A model generated the notes under the pieces. The model was not told where the DNA came from, made no database searches, and saw only the letters and a program-made list of their open reading frames with translations. A DNA stretch of 64,000 nt, taken from assembly GCF_000971295.1 (NCBI RefSeq), contig NZ_LANJ01000001.1, positions 1 to 64,000 of the forward strand. Direction: 5' to 3'. Source of the stretch: Devosia epidermidihirudinis. GTDB taxonomy: Bacteria > Pseudomonadota > Alphaproteobacteria > Rhizobiales > Devosiaceae. This document shows positions 6,635 to 14,793 of the stretch, one piece after another. The translations under genes and the position numbers were made by a program. Position 1 is the stretch's first letter. Each line of letters begins with the position of its first letter.

Positions 6635-8734
6635 ATGTCCACCACCGCGCCCAAGCGCCTTGCGAACCTTTGGGACGACGCCAAGGCCGCCGCCATGAGC
6701 GAGCCTGAACGCCTCGTCTATCGTTCAAACCTGCTCGGCTCAGACAAGCGCGTGACCAATTACGGTGGCGGCAATACGTCTTCCAAGATCATGCAAAAAG
6801 ACCCGCTGACCGGCCAGGAGGTCGAGGTTCTCTGGGTCAAGGGCTCGGGCGGCGACAGCGCCTCGATCAAGCTCGATGGTTTTTCGACGCTCTATATGGA
6901 CAAGCTGCGCGCGCTCAAGGGCCTCTATCGCGGCGTCGAGTTTGAAGACGAGATGGTGGGCTACCTTCCCCACGCCACCTTCAATCTCAATCCCCGCGCC
7001 GCCTCGATCGACACCCCGCTGCATGCCTACGTGAACCACCCCTATGTGGACCACATGCATCCCGACGCGATCATCGCCATCGCTGCCTCGAAGAACTCCA
7101 AAGAGCTGACCAAGCAGATCTTCGGCGACACCATTGGCTGGCTGCCATGGAAAAAGCCGGGCTTTGAGCTGGGCCTGTGGTTGGGCAAGTATTGCGAAGA
7201 AAACCCCAATGCCAAGGGCCTGATCCTTGAGTCCCATGGCCTCTTCACCTGGGGCGACACCCCCAAGGAATGCTACGAAACCACCATCGGCATCATCAAT
7301 CAGGCCATCGAGTGGTTTGAGGGGCAGACAGAGGGCAAGACCATTTTCGGTGGGCAAGCCGTCCAATCGCTCGACGCCGATGCCCGCCGCGCCATTGCCG
7401 CGCGCCTGATGCCAAAAATCCGCGGCCTGATCTCGGAAGACAGCCACAAGCTGGGCCATTTCGACGACAGCGCCGCCGTCCTCGAATTCGTCAATTCCAA
7501 GAACCTGCGCCCGCTGGCAGCGCTGGGCACCTCGTGCCCCGACCATTTCCTGCGCACCAAGATCCGCCCGCTGGTGATCGATTTCAACCCGGCCAATCCC
7601 GATGTGGACGCCGTCATCGCCGGCCTTGCCGACCAGATCGCCGCCTACCGCGTCGACTACCAGGCCTATTACGACCGCTGCAAACACGACAACTCGCCGC
7701 CCGTGCGCGATCCCAATGCTGTCGTCTATCTGATGCCCGGCGTCGGCATGTTCACCTTCGCCAAGGACAAAGCCACCGCCCGCATCTCGGGCGAATTCTA
7801 TGTCAACGCCATCAACGTGATGCGCGGCTCTTCGACCGTGTCCGAATATCAGGGGCTGCCCGAGCAGGAAGCCTTCGACATCGAATATTGGCTGCTTGAA
7901 GAGGCCAAGCTGGCCCGCATGCCCAAGCCAAAATCCCTCGTCGGCAAGATCGCTCTCGTCACCGGCGGCGCTGGCGGCATCGGCAAAGCCACAGCCGTTC
8001 GTCTGCTGCGCGAAGGCGCCTGCGTCGTCCTCGCCGATATCGACGAGACTGCGCTGACCACTGCCAATGACGAACTCTCGAAAGCGTTCGGCGCCGACGT
8101 CGTGCGTCCGGTCATCATCAACGTGACCAAGGAAGAGGCCGTCATTTCCGGTTTTGCCCATGCCGTGGTCGAATTTGGTGGCCTTGATATTCTCGTCTCC
8201 AACGCGGGCCTCGCCTCCTCGGCTCCCATTGAGGAGACCACGCTCGAACTCTGGAACAAGAACATGGACATCCTGTCCACGGGCTATTTCCTCGTCTCCC
8301 GCGAAGCCTTCCGCCTGTTCCGCGCCCAGAAGATCGGCGGCAATGTCGTCTTCGTCGCGTCCAAGAACGGCCTTGCGGCTTCCCCCAACGCCTCGGCCTA
8401 TTGCACGGCCAAGGCCGCTGAAATCCACCTGGCCCGCTGCCTTGCGCTGGAGGGTGCCGCTGAGCAAATCCGCGTCAACACCGTCAACCCGGACGCCGTG
8501 CTGCGTGGTTCCAAGATCTGGGCCGGCGAATGGCTCGAACAGCGCGCCTCAACCTACAAGACTGACAAGGATGGCCTTGAGGAAATGTATCGCGAGCGCT
8601 CCATGCTCAAGCGCTCCGTGTTCCCCGAAGATATCGCCGAAGCCATCTACTTCTTCGCGTCCGATGCCTCATCCAAGTCCACGGGCAACATCATCAATGT
8701 CGACGCAGGCAACGCCCAGTCGTTCACGCGTTAG
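6635..8734 (+). CDS. rhaD: Bifunctional rhamnulose-1-phosphate aldolase / lactaldehyde dehydrogenase RhaD
   Basis: A 699-residue fusion. Residues 1 to about 430 are a class II aldolase domain: NYGGGNTS near the start, the zinc-site HPYVDHMHPD near residue 135, and ESHGLFTWG. It cleaves L-rhamnulose-1-phosphate to DHAP and L-lactaldehyde. Residues from about 440 to the end are a short-chain dehydrogenase with the nucleotide motif VTGGAGGIGKAT and catalytic YCTAK, which presumably converts the lactaldehyde. The ATG at 6635 follows GGAGGAG by 7 bases; an upstream in-frame start would lack a Shine-Dalgarno. First gene of the catabolic operon, followed by rhaI. Confidence 0.95.
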   Translation: MSTTAPKRLANLWDDAKAAAMSEPERLVYRSNLLGSDKRVTNYGGGNTSSKIMQKDPLTGQEVEVLWVKGSGGDSASIKLDGFSTLYMDKLRALKGLYRGVEFEDEMVGYLPHATFNLNPRAASIDTPLHAYVNHPYVDHMHPDAIIAIAASKNSKELTKQIFGDTIGWLPWKKPGFELGLWLGKYCEENPNAKGLILESHGLFTWGDTPKECYETTIGIINQAIEWFEGQTEGKTIFGGQAVQSLDADARRAIAARLMPKIRGLISEDSHKLGHFDDSAAVLEFVNSKNLRPLAALGTSCPDHFLRTKIRPLVIDFNPANPDVDAVIAGLADQIAAYRVDYQAYYDRCKHDNSPPVRDPNAVVYLMPGVGMFTFAKDKATARISGEFYVNAINVMRGSSTVSEYQGLPEQEAFDIEYWLLEEAKLARMPKPKSLVGKIALVTGGAGGIGKATAVRLLREGACVVLADIDETALTTANDELSKAFGADVVRPVIINVTKEEAVISGFAHAVVEFGGLDILVSNAGLASSAPIEETTLELWNKNMDILSTGYFLVSREAFRLFRAQKIGGNVVFVASKNGLAASPNASAYCTAKAAEIHLARCLALEGAAEQIRVNTVNPDAVLRGSKIWAGEWLEQRASTYKTDKDGLEEMYRERSMLKRSVFPEDIAEAIYFFASDASSKSTGNIINVDAGNAQSFTR

Positions 8735-8746
8735 GAACATCGCCTA

Positions 8747-8856
8747 TCCCGCCTTCACCCTCAGTTCCTCCCACACGGTAGGGACGCAGGAACCGCCAGC
8801 GCCGAACTGGCAACCTCCCTCCCCCTTGCGGGCAGGGTCGGGGTGAAGGTGGGAGC
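8747..8856. repeat. Degenerate family D twin repeat between rhaD and rhaI
   Basis: Two inverted family D-like units: one around 8747-8789 (TTCACCCTCAGTTCCTCCCA then CACGGTAGGG), the other 8811-8856 (CCTCCCTCCCCCTTGCGGGC then a GGTGAAGGTGGGAG tail). They fill most of the 145-base gap between two co-directional genes of one pathway. Confidence 0.6.
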
Positions 8857-8879
8857 CACGAATTTGGGGAGGAGCCCTT

Positions 8880-10169
8880 ATGACCGATCACATCATCGAT
8901 CCATCCGTCGTCGAAGCCGAAAACGCCAAGCTTTCGACCGATCTGCGCAATGACTATGATAGCCTGGGCGAACGCCTCGACCGTCGCGGCATTTCCATCG
9001 ACGCCATCAAAAACAAGGTCGCCGCGTTTAACATCGCCGTACCGTCCTGGGGCGTCGGCACCGGCGGCACCCGGTTTGCCCGCTTCCCCGGCAAGGGCGA
9101 ACCACGCGATATCTTCGACAAGATCGAAGACTGCGCCGTCATCTCCCAGCTGACCCAGGCCACCAACACGGTGTCCCTGCATATTCCATGGGATCGGGCC
9201 GATCCCAATCGCCTCAAGCAGGCCGCATCGCGCTTTGGCCTCGGCTTTGATGCGATCAACTCAAACACCTTCGCCGACGAAAAGGGCAAGCTGCAGTCCT
9301 ACAAGTATGGCTCGCTCTCGGCTGCCGACGCGGCAACCCGCCAGCAGGCCATCGAGCACAATCTGGAATGCATCGACATCGGCAAGACCATCGGCTCCAA
9401 GGCCCTGACGGTCTGGATCGGTGACGGCTCGAACTTCCCCGGCCAGGTCAATTTCGCCCGCCAGTTCGAGCATTACCTCGACTCGATGAAGACCGTTTAC
9501 TCCGCCCTACCCGATGACTGGCGCATCTTCACCGAGCACAAGATGTACGAGCCGGCCTTCTATTCGACGGTCGTACAGGATTGGGGCACCAACTACCTCA
9601 TCGCCAAGGAACTGGGCGACAAGGCCTATTGCCTCGTCGATCTCGGCCACCACGCGCCGAATGTGAACATCGAGATGATCGTCTCCCGTCTCGCCCAGTT
9701 CGGCAAGCTCGGCGGTTTCCATTTCAATGACAGCAAATATGGCGACGACGATCTCGACGCCGGCTCCATCGATCCGTTCCGCCTGTTCCTCGTGTTCAAC
9801 GAACTGGTCGACGTGGAAAGCCGCGACGCCGATTTCCGGCCCGCCCACATGCTCGACCAAAGCCACAACGTCACCGACCCGATCGAGTCGCTGATGCTCT
9901 CGGCCTCCGACGTGCAGCGCTCCTACGCGCAGGCCCTGTTGGTGAACCGAAATGAGCTGTCGGCGGCGCAGGATGCTAACGATGTGCTAACCGCAGCACA
10001 GCACTTGCGCGTGGCCTATCGCACCGATGTCGAACCGATCCTGGCCATGTCACGCTTCGAAAAAGGCGGCGCCATCGACCTGCTCGCCACCTACCGCGCC
10101 TCCGCCTACCGCGCCCAAGTCGCCCAAATCCGGCCCGAAGTGGCGGTTGGCTCCAGCGGCATCGTGTGA
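8880..10169 (+). CDS. rhaI: L-rhamnose isomerase RhaI (Pseudomonas/rhizobial type)
   Basis: A 429-residue TIM-barrel enzyme that isomerises L-rhamnose to L-rhamnulose. Metal-ligand motifs are visible: the glutamate in FTEHKMYEPAFY, the aspartate/histidines in LVDLGHHAPNVNIE, and GGFHFNDSKYGDDDLDAGS. This matches the family in Rhizobium and Pseudomonas stutzeri rather than E. coli RhaA. An AGGAG element lies a few bases before the ATG. It follows rhaD after a repeat-filled gap and is probably on the same transcript. No kinase gene is in the window; rhaK is expected beyond rhaU to the left. Confidence 0.95.
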   Translation: MTDHIIDPSVVEAENAKLSTDLRNDYDSLGERLDRRGISIDAIKNKVAAFNIAVPSWGVGTGGTRFARFPGKGEPRDIFDKIEDCAVISQLTQATNTVSLHIPWDRADPNRLKQAASRFGLGFDAINSNTFADEKGKLQSYKYGSLSAADAATRQQAIEHNLECIDIGKTIGSKALTVWIGDGSNFPGQVNFARQFEHYLDSMKTVYSALPDDWRIFTEHKMYEPAFYSTVVQDWGTNYLIAKELGDKAYCLVDLGHHAPNVNIEMIVSRLAQFGKLGGFHFNDSKYGDDDLDAGSIDPFRLFLVFNELVDVESRDADFRPAHMLDQSHNVTDPIESLMLSASDVQRSYAQALLVNRNELSAAQDANDVLTAAQHLRVAYRTDVEPILAMSRFEKGGAIDLLATYRASAYRAQVAQIRPEVAVGSSGIV

Positions 10170-10220
10170 TCACCGGCCGTCTGGGAAAATGGACTAAGTA
10201 CGCCCACCGCCCCCGCAGTC

Positions 10221-10303
10221 GACTTCCCTCCCCCTTGTGGGGAGGGAAGCGAGATAGGACTTGGCTTTAGCTAAGTCCGTGATCGAGCCGGGTTGGGGGT
10301 ATC
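10221..10303. repeat. Family D repeat interrupted by a hairpin
   Basis: The family D palindrome CCTCCCCCTTGTGGGGAGGG at 10226-10245 is followed not by the usual GTGAGGGTGGGG tail but by AGCGAGATAGGACTTGGC. A 22-base hairpin (GGACTTGGCTTTAGCTAAGTCC, split as GGACTTGGCT and TTAGCTAAGTCC, 10257-10278) sits in the tail, before a GGGTTGGGGG remnant. It lies downstream of rhaI and may help end that transcript. Confidence 0.6.
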
Positions 10304-10319
10304 TGTCCCCACCCTGGAT

Positions 10320-10398
10320 CGTCACCCTCGGGCTCGACCCGAGGGCTCTTCACTTGCCGGGCCCAAAAAGAACCCTCGGGTCAAGCCCGAGGGTGACG
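10320..10398. repeat. Family B twin palindrome
   Basis: The unit CGTCACCCTCGGGCTCGACC followed by CGAGGG, then an inverted copy ending CCCGAGGGTGACG. The spacer is about 27 bases. It lies between the convergent rhaI and mmsA genes. Same family as 14298-14379 and 14603-14682. Confidence 0.8.
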
Positions 10399-10444
10399 AT
10401 CTGTGGAGGCAAAAGCAGTTGGGACCACCGATCCCTCAATCTCC

Positions 10445-11941
10445 TTACTTCATCGTCGGCATCTGGAACTCTGCGCCGTCCTTGATCCCGCTTGGCCAGC
10501 GCGCCGTCACCGTCTTGGTCTTGGTCCAGAACTTGATGCCATCCGTGCCGTGCTGGTTCAGATCGCCGAACGAGCTCGCCTTCCAGCCGCCGAAGCTGTG
10601 ATAGGCCAGCGGCACCGGCACTGGCACGTTGATGCCCACCATGCCGACATTGACCCGCGCTGCAAAGTCGCGCGCCGCGTCGCCGTCGCGGGTGAAGATC
10701 GCCGTGCCATTGCCATAGGGGTTGTCCATGGTCAGCTTCAGCGCTTCTTCATAGCTATTGGTCCGCACCACGCTCAGCACCGGTCCGAAAATCTCTTCCT
10801 GATAAATGTCCATGTCGGCGGTGACATGGTCGAACAGCGTCGGCCCAACGAAATAACCGTTCTCATAGCCCTGCAGGCTGAACCCGCGCCCATCGACAGC
10901 CAGCGTTGCCCCCTGCGCCACGCCCTTTTCCACGAGGCCATTGATCCGCTCCTTGGCCGCCTTGGTGATCACCGGGCCCATTTCGCTGGCCTTGTCGCTG
11001 GCCGGACCAACCTTGAGCGCGTCGATGCGAGGCTTGAGCGCCGCGACGATCCGATCCGCCGTTTCCGCACCCACCGGCACAGCCACCGAAACCGCCATAC
11101 AGCGCTCGCCAGCCGAGCCGAACCCTGCGCCCATCAGTGCGTCGGCGGCCTTGTCCATGTCCGCGTCGGGCATGATGATCATGTGGTTCTTGGCCCCGCC
11201 AAAGGCCTGCACGCGCTTGCCCTCGCCTGCCGCCGTTGCATAGACATACCGGGCAATCGGGGTCGAACCGACAAAGCTGATCGCCTCGATCTTGGGGTGG
11301 TGCAGAATGCCATCCACCACCGCCTTGCCGCCATGAACGACGTTGAGAATGCCTTTGGGCAGACCGGCCTCAATCGCCAGCTGCGCCAGCTTCACCGGCA
11401 CAGATGGATCGCGCTCCGATGGCTTGAGGATAAACGCGTTGCCCGCCGCAATCGCCGGCGACAGCATCCACAGCGGGATCATCGCGGGGAAGTTGAACGG
11501 CGTTATCCCCGCGCCAATCCCCACGGGCTGGCGCATGGAATACATGTCGATGCTGGGGCCCGCCCCGTCGGTGAACTCGCCCTTGAGCAGGTGCGGCGCA
11601 CCGGCAACAAACTCGGCCACTTCCAGCCCGCGCACGATATCGCCCTTGGAGTCGTCAACCGTCTTGCCATGCTCGATGCTGAGCAGCTCCGCCAATTCCT
11701 GCATGTCGCGGTTGATCAGGGCCACGAAGTTGAAGAACACGCGTGCCCGGCGCTGCGGATTGGTCGCCGCCCACTTGGGCTGCGCGGCCGCAGCAGAAGC
11801 GACAGCGGCTTCCAGGTCTGCCTCGGTCGCCAGCGCCAGCCGCGCCTGCACCTCGCCGGTCGCCGGATTGAACACGTCCTGAAACTCGGCGCTGTTGCCT
11901 GTGGTTTCGACGCCGTCGATGAAGTGACCAATGGTCCGCAT
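10445..11941 (-). CDS. mmsA: Methylmalonate-semialdehyde dehydrogenase (CoA-acylating)
   Basis: A 498-residue aldehyde dehydrogenase superfamily enzyme. It oxidatively decarboxylates methylmalonate semialdehyde to propionyl-CoA (valine catabolism), or malonate semialdehyde to acetyl-CoA (inositol). Family-specific motifs are FNFPAMIPLWM near residue 145, the cofactor segment FVGSTPIARYVY, AFGGAKNHMI, the catalytic cysteine in GERCMAV (about Cys281) and EEIFGPVLSV. A standalone mmsA without other valine or inositol genes nearby leaves the pathway open. A LysR gene is divergent from it with about 240 bases between, and could control it. Confidence 0.93.
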   Translation of the reverse strand: MRTIGHFIDGVETTGNSAEFQDVFNPATGEVQARLALATEADLEAAVASAAAAQPKWAATNPQRRARVFFNFVALINRDMQELAELLSIEHGKTVDDSKGDIVRGLEVAEFVAGAPHLLKGEFTDGAGPSIDMYSMRQPVGIGAGITPFNFPAMIPLWMLSPAIAAGNAFILKPSERDPSVPVKLAQLAIEAGLPKGILNVVHGGKAVVDGILHHPKIEAISFVGSTPIARYVYATAAGEGKRVQAFGGAKNHMIIMPDADMDKAADALMGAGFGSAGERCMAVSVAVPVGAETADRIVAALKPRIDALKVGPASDKASEMGPVITKAAKERINGLVEKGVAQGATLAVDGRGFSLQGYENGYFVGPTLFDHVTADMDIYQEEIFGPVLSVVRTNSYEEALKLTMDNPYGNGTAIFTRDGDAARDFAARVNVGMVGINVPVPVPLAYHSFGGWKASSFGDLNQHGTDGIKFWTKTKTVTARWPSGIKDGAEFQMPTMK

Positions 11942-12007
11942 GCGCTCTCTCCTTGTTTAGCGGCATCATCGGCGCTACATTGGATCATGCGCAACGCGAT
12001 AGATTTT

Positions 12008-12020
12008 GCACCTGTTGTGC
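12008..12020. promoter_or_regulatory. Possible LysR operator between mmsA and the lysR gene
   Basis: A short dyad GCAC-CTGTT-GTGC followed by an AT-rich stretch (GTAAATTATAG) in the divergent intergenic region. Its placement suits a LysR-type activator binding site. Support is only the symmetry and position. Confidence 0.35.
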
Positions 12021-12039
12021 GTAAATTATAGTGCGAGGC

Positions 12040-12163
12040 GGATACCCCCACCTAGCCTCCCCCTGAAGGGGGAGGAACAGATCGAGGTTGAGGCGCGATG
12101 TTGCCAAACCCACCGCCCAGATTCCTCCCCCTCATCAGGGGGAGGCTAGGTGGGGGTACTCCG
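12040..12163. repeat. Family E twin palindrome cassette
   Basis: The left unit is GGATACCCCCACCTAGCCTC plus CCCCTGAAGGGGGAGGAAC. The right unit is its inverse, GATTCCTCCCCCTCATCAGG plus GGGAGGCTAGGTGGGGGTACTCC. Both point outward, with about 45 bases between. A second such cassette is at 25931-26053. The right end abuts the ribosome binding site of the downstream lysR gene; a longer reading frame into the repeat exists but is not believed. Confidence 0.8.
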
Positions 12164-12183
12164 ATCCTTCAAAGGAAACTCGA

Positions 12184-13059
12184 ATGAACTGGGACGACAC
12201 CCGCATCTTCCTCGCCGTCGCCCGCAGCGGGCAGATCCTGGGCGCGGCCAAGGCGCTCAATCTCAATCACGCCACCGTCGCTCGCCGCCTCACTGCGCTG
12301 GAAGAGGCGCTGGGCAGCAAGCTGTTCACCCGCAAAACCAATGGCTCCGAGCTTTCCGGCGAGGGTGAGCGCTTCCTCATCCATGCGGAGCGGATGGAGA
12401 GCGCCATGCTCGCCGCGACCGAAGCGGCGGGCGCCGATAGCGCCATTGAGGGCACGGTCCGCGTCGGCGCCCCCGACGGGTTCGGCGTTGCCTTCCTCGC
12501 GCCGCGCCTGGGCGAGTTGACGGAGCGTCACAAGGGCCTGCGCATCGAACTGGTCCCCGTGCCCCGCGCCTTTTCGCTGTCGCGCCGCGAGGCCGATATT
12601 GCCGTGACGCTGGAGCGGCCGCGCGAGGGGCGCCTTGTCGCCCGCAAGCTCACCGATTATCGGCTGGGGCTCTATGCCTCCCGCGCCTATCTCGAGCGCA
12701 ACGGCACGCCGGACAGTCTCGATGCCCTGCCCGCTCATCGCCTTGTGGGTTATGTCGAAGACCTGCTGTTCACCGCCTCGCTCGATTACACCGGCGAGTT
12801 CACCCGCCTCTGGCGATCATCGCTCGCCATTTCATCAGCCATGGGCCAGACCGAGGCGGTGCGCGCCGGCGCAGGCATTGGCATTCTTCATGCCTTCATG
12901 GCGCAGCGCGATCGCGATCTGGTGCCGGTGCTGCCGCAACACACCCTCACCCGCAATTACTGGACGGTGATGCACGAAGATTTGCGCAACCTGCGCCGCG
13001 TCGCGCTGGTGTCCGAGTTCCTCTCGGAAATCGTCACGCGGGACCGAGCGATCTTTTAG
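12184..13059 (+). CDS. LysR-family transcriptional regulator (divergent from mmsA)
   Basis: A 291-residue regulator. The N-terminal winged helix-turn-helix spans roughly residues 3-60 (FLAVARSGQILGAAKALNLN, then HATVARRLTALE), followed by a LysR substrate-binding domain. The ATG at 12184 follows AAAGGAAA. An in-frame start 96 bases upstream would translate the repeat cassette and is rejected. Being divergent from mmsA suggests that it regulates that gene; the inducer is unknown. It ends in a 4-base tail-to-tail overlap with the next LysR gene. Confidence 0.88.
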   Translation: MNWDDTRIFLAVARSGQILGAAKALNLNHATVARRLTALEEALGSKLFTRKTNGSELSGEGERFLIHAERMESAMLAATEAAGADSAIEGTVRVGAPDGFGVAFLAPRLGELTERHKGLRIELVPVPRAFSLSRREADIAVTLERPREGRLVARKLTDYRLGLYASRAYLERNGTPDSLDALPAHRLVGYVEDLLFTASLDYTGEFTRLWRSSLAISSAMGQTEAVRAGAGIGILHAFMAQRDRDLVPVLPQHTLTRNYWTVMHEDLRNLRRVALVSEFLSEIVTRDRAIF

Positions 13060-13955
13060 CTTTCGCCACGCAGCGGCTTGGTCGCCTCCAGCATCCAGTC
13101 GCGAAACCGCTTCACCTTGGGCGCGTTGCGGCGGCTTTCGGGATAAACGAGGTAATAGCCCCACCCCGCCGACGCCAGCAGCGGAAACGGCTGGATCAGC
13201 CGCCCAGAGGCTATCTCGTCGCGGAAAAAGGCTGGCGTCAGCATGGCCACGCCGCGCCCCGCCATGGCCGCCGAACCCAACAGGCTCTGTAGCCCCAGCA
13301 TACTCAAGGGCCGCCCTTCGGTCGTATAGCCAGGCACCCCCGCCGTCGCGAACCACAGATCGAGCCATTCGTCTTCCGGGTCGAGCACCGGCAGTTTCAA
13401 CAGGTCCTCGGGCCGTTTGATGCCGCCAATTGTCTCGGCCAATTTGGGGCTGAGCAGCGGCGAAAAATCGGCTTTCAGCAATAGGTGCGAGACCACACCG
13501 CTGGCCTGCGGCGCCGGTAGAGTGCGGATGCCGATATCGAACTGATCGCGCACCAGATCCACCAGCCCACTGGAGCTATCCAGCCGCACGGCAATGTCAG
13601 GGTGGGCAATCTGAAACAGCCCCAAATTCTGCGCCAGCCACTGACTGGCAAAGGTCGGCACCGAGGTAATCGACAGCAGGTTGTTCACCTCGCCGCTGGT
13701 GTCGTCAAAGGCGGTCCGCATCAATTCAAACGCCTGCTCCACCTGCGGAGCGAGCTTGGCGCCCACCTCGCTGAGCGCGATCTGGCGCGGCTTGCGCAAG
13801 AACAGCGGCGTGCCGACGCGCTCCTCCAGCAGCTTGATCTGATAGCTCACCGCCGCCTGGGTCATCCCCAATTCCTCGGCCGCCTTGGTAAAGCTCAGAT
13901 GCCGCGCCACGGCCTCAAAGGCGCGCACGGCGGTCAGGGGCGGAAGCGCGCTCAT
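13056..13955 (-). CDS. LysR-family regulator, GcvA-like
   Basis: A 299-residue LysR regulator. It starts with PPLTAVRAFEAVARHLSFTK and AAEELGMTQAAVSYQIKLLE, the pattern of the GcvA/AmpR-like subgroup. The LysR substrate domain follows from about residue 90. AAGGAG lies 9 bases before the ATG. It is divergent from a 59-residue DUF1127-like gene, with a TTCCA-N8-TGGAA dyad between them. The target is unknown; GcvA itself should not be assumed because no gcv genes are near. Confidence 0.87.
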   Translation of the reverse strand: MSALPPLTAVRAFEAVARHLSFTKAAEELGMTQAAVSYQIKLLEERVGTPLFLRKPRQIALSEVGAKLAPQVEQAFELMRTAFDDTSGEVNNLLSITSVPTFASQWLAQNLGLFQIAHPDIAVRLDSSSGLVDLVRDQFDIGIRTLPAPQASGVVSHLLLKADFSPLLSPKLAETIGGIKRPEDLLKLPVLDPEDEWLDLWFATAGVPGYTTEGRPLSMLGLQSLLGSAAMAGRGVAMLTPAFFRDEIASGRLIQPFPLLASAGWGYYLVYPESRRNAPKVKRFRDWMLEATKPLRGES

Positions 13956-13980
13956 GCATCAGTTCTCCTTATGCATACCC

Positions 13981-13998
13981 TTCCAGCTTTAGTTGGAA
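13981..13998. promoter_or_regulatory. Dyad in LysR / small-gene intergenic region
   Basis: TTCCA-GCTTTAGT-TGGAA is a perfect 5-base-arm dyad, compatible with the T-N11-A LysR motif. It sits 26 bases from the LysR start and 76 from the start of the divergent small gene. A plausible LysR site, not tested. Confidence 0.4.
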
Positions 13999-14073
13999 AT
14001 CGCCCCAATCTCCAGTCATTTTGCAGATATCAGAATTGACGCAGGAGCCATCCCCATAAGGATGGTCGCAGCC

Positions 14074-14253
14074 ATGACCGCCCTCGCAAAGCCCCTCACC
14101 GCCCCCTTCCGCCTCCCCACATTCGTCTGGCCACGGCTCGACAAAACCGACCGCAAGCGCAAGCAGGCCACCATCGACCTGATCCACGCCTCCCCCCACC
14201 TCCGCCGCGACATCGGCTTCGACTCCGACTACCGCGGCGAACGCGGACGATAG
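14074..14253 (+). CDS. Small DUF1127-like protein (59 aa)
   Basis: A 59-residue basic protein. The C-terminal half, KQATIDLIHASPHLRRDIGF, resembles the end of DUF1127 proteins (L..L.D..LRDIGL). AAGGA lies 11 bases before the chosen ATG; another in-frame ATG lies 12 bases upstream. It is divergently transcribed from the GcvA-like LysR gene. Function is unknown; some DUF1127 proteins are RNA-linked regulators of phosphate or carbon use, but that cannot be assumed here. The following 540 bases to ybaK hold only repeats. Confidence 0.6.
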   Translation: MTALAKPLTAPFRLPTFVWPRLDKTDRKRKQATIDLIHASPHLRRDIGFDSDYRGERGR

Positions 14254-14297
14254 TGAGGGTGGCGCTGGTGGCGATGTGCTCCAACTACTCACTGAGC

Positions 14298-14379
14298 CGT
14301 CACCCTCGGGCTTGACCCGAGGGGCCTGCACTTCGCGGTGGTTACAGCAAGAACCCTCGGGTCGAGCCCGAGGGTGACG
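14298..14379. repeat. Family B twin palindrome
   Basis: CGTCACCCTCGGGCTTGACC plus CGAGGG, then a 30-base spacer, then the inverted copy ending CCCGAGGGTGACG. First of three twin elements in the 540-base gap 14254-14793, in which I see no gene. Confidence 0.85.
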
Positions 14380-14473
14380 AACGGAGGGCGGGGTGAATTG
14401 AGGGCTCGCACCGCCACTAAGAAGTGCCCTAGAGACCGCTCCCGCCCCCCACCGCCGCACCCTAATCCCACCG

Positions 14474-14543
14474 CGTCATTCCCGCGAAAGCGGGAATCTC
14501 CCTTGCGATGTTGAAGGGGGATTCCCGCTTTCGCGGGAATGAC
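14474..14543. repeat. Family C twin palindrome
   Basis: CGTCATTCCCGCGAAAGCGG plus GAAT, a spacer of about 24 bases, then the exact inverse ending GGGAATGAC. This palindrome type is common in proteobacterial genomes. Only one element of this family is in the window. Confidence 0.85.
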
Positions 14544-14602
14544 ATCGTGGTGGTGGCGGGATGGAGTTTGAGATACCCCGAATGCCACCACACCCACCAG
14601 CC

Positions 14603-14682
14603 CGTCACCCTCGGGCTTGACCCGAGGGCCCTATACTTCCTGCGATGGCAGCCTCCCCCTCGGGTCGAGCCCGAGGGTGACG
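14603..14682. repeat. Family B twin palindrome
   Basis: Same arrangement as 14298-14379, with a different spacer sequence between the two inverted units. The conserved units and non-conserved spacer show that the units, not the spacer, define the element. Confidence 0.85.
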
Positions 14683-14793
14683 AGCGGTGGGGATGTACTA
14701 AGCTCGGCGCTTGGCCTTTGGTGTGGTTCACCAGCGCCGCAACCCTGTGCTACCATCGCCGCCGATCCCAAACACAGTCTCCAAGCCCGTCCC

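Noticed and set aside
6740..8467. 575-codon open frame antisense to rhaD
   Set aside because: It lies fully opposite the clearly coding rhaD, has the Gly/Asp/Ala-rich composition of a GC-rich shadow frame, and lacks recognisable motifs and a ribosome binding site.
14298..14682. Possible CRISPR array from repeated palindromes
   Set aside because: Units differ (families B and C), occur as inverted twins rather than direct repeats, have no uniform spacer length, and no cas genes are in the window.
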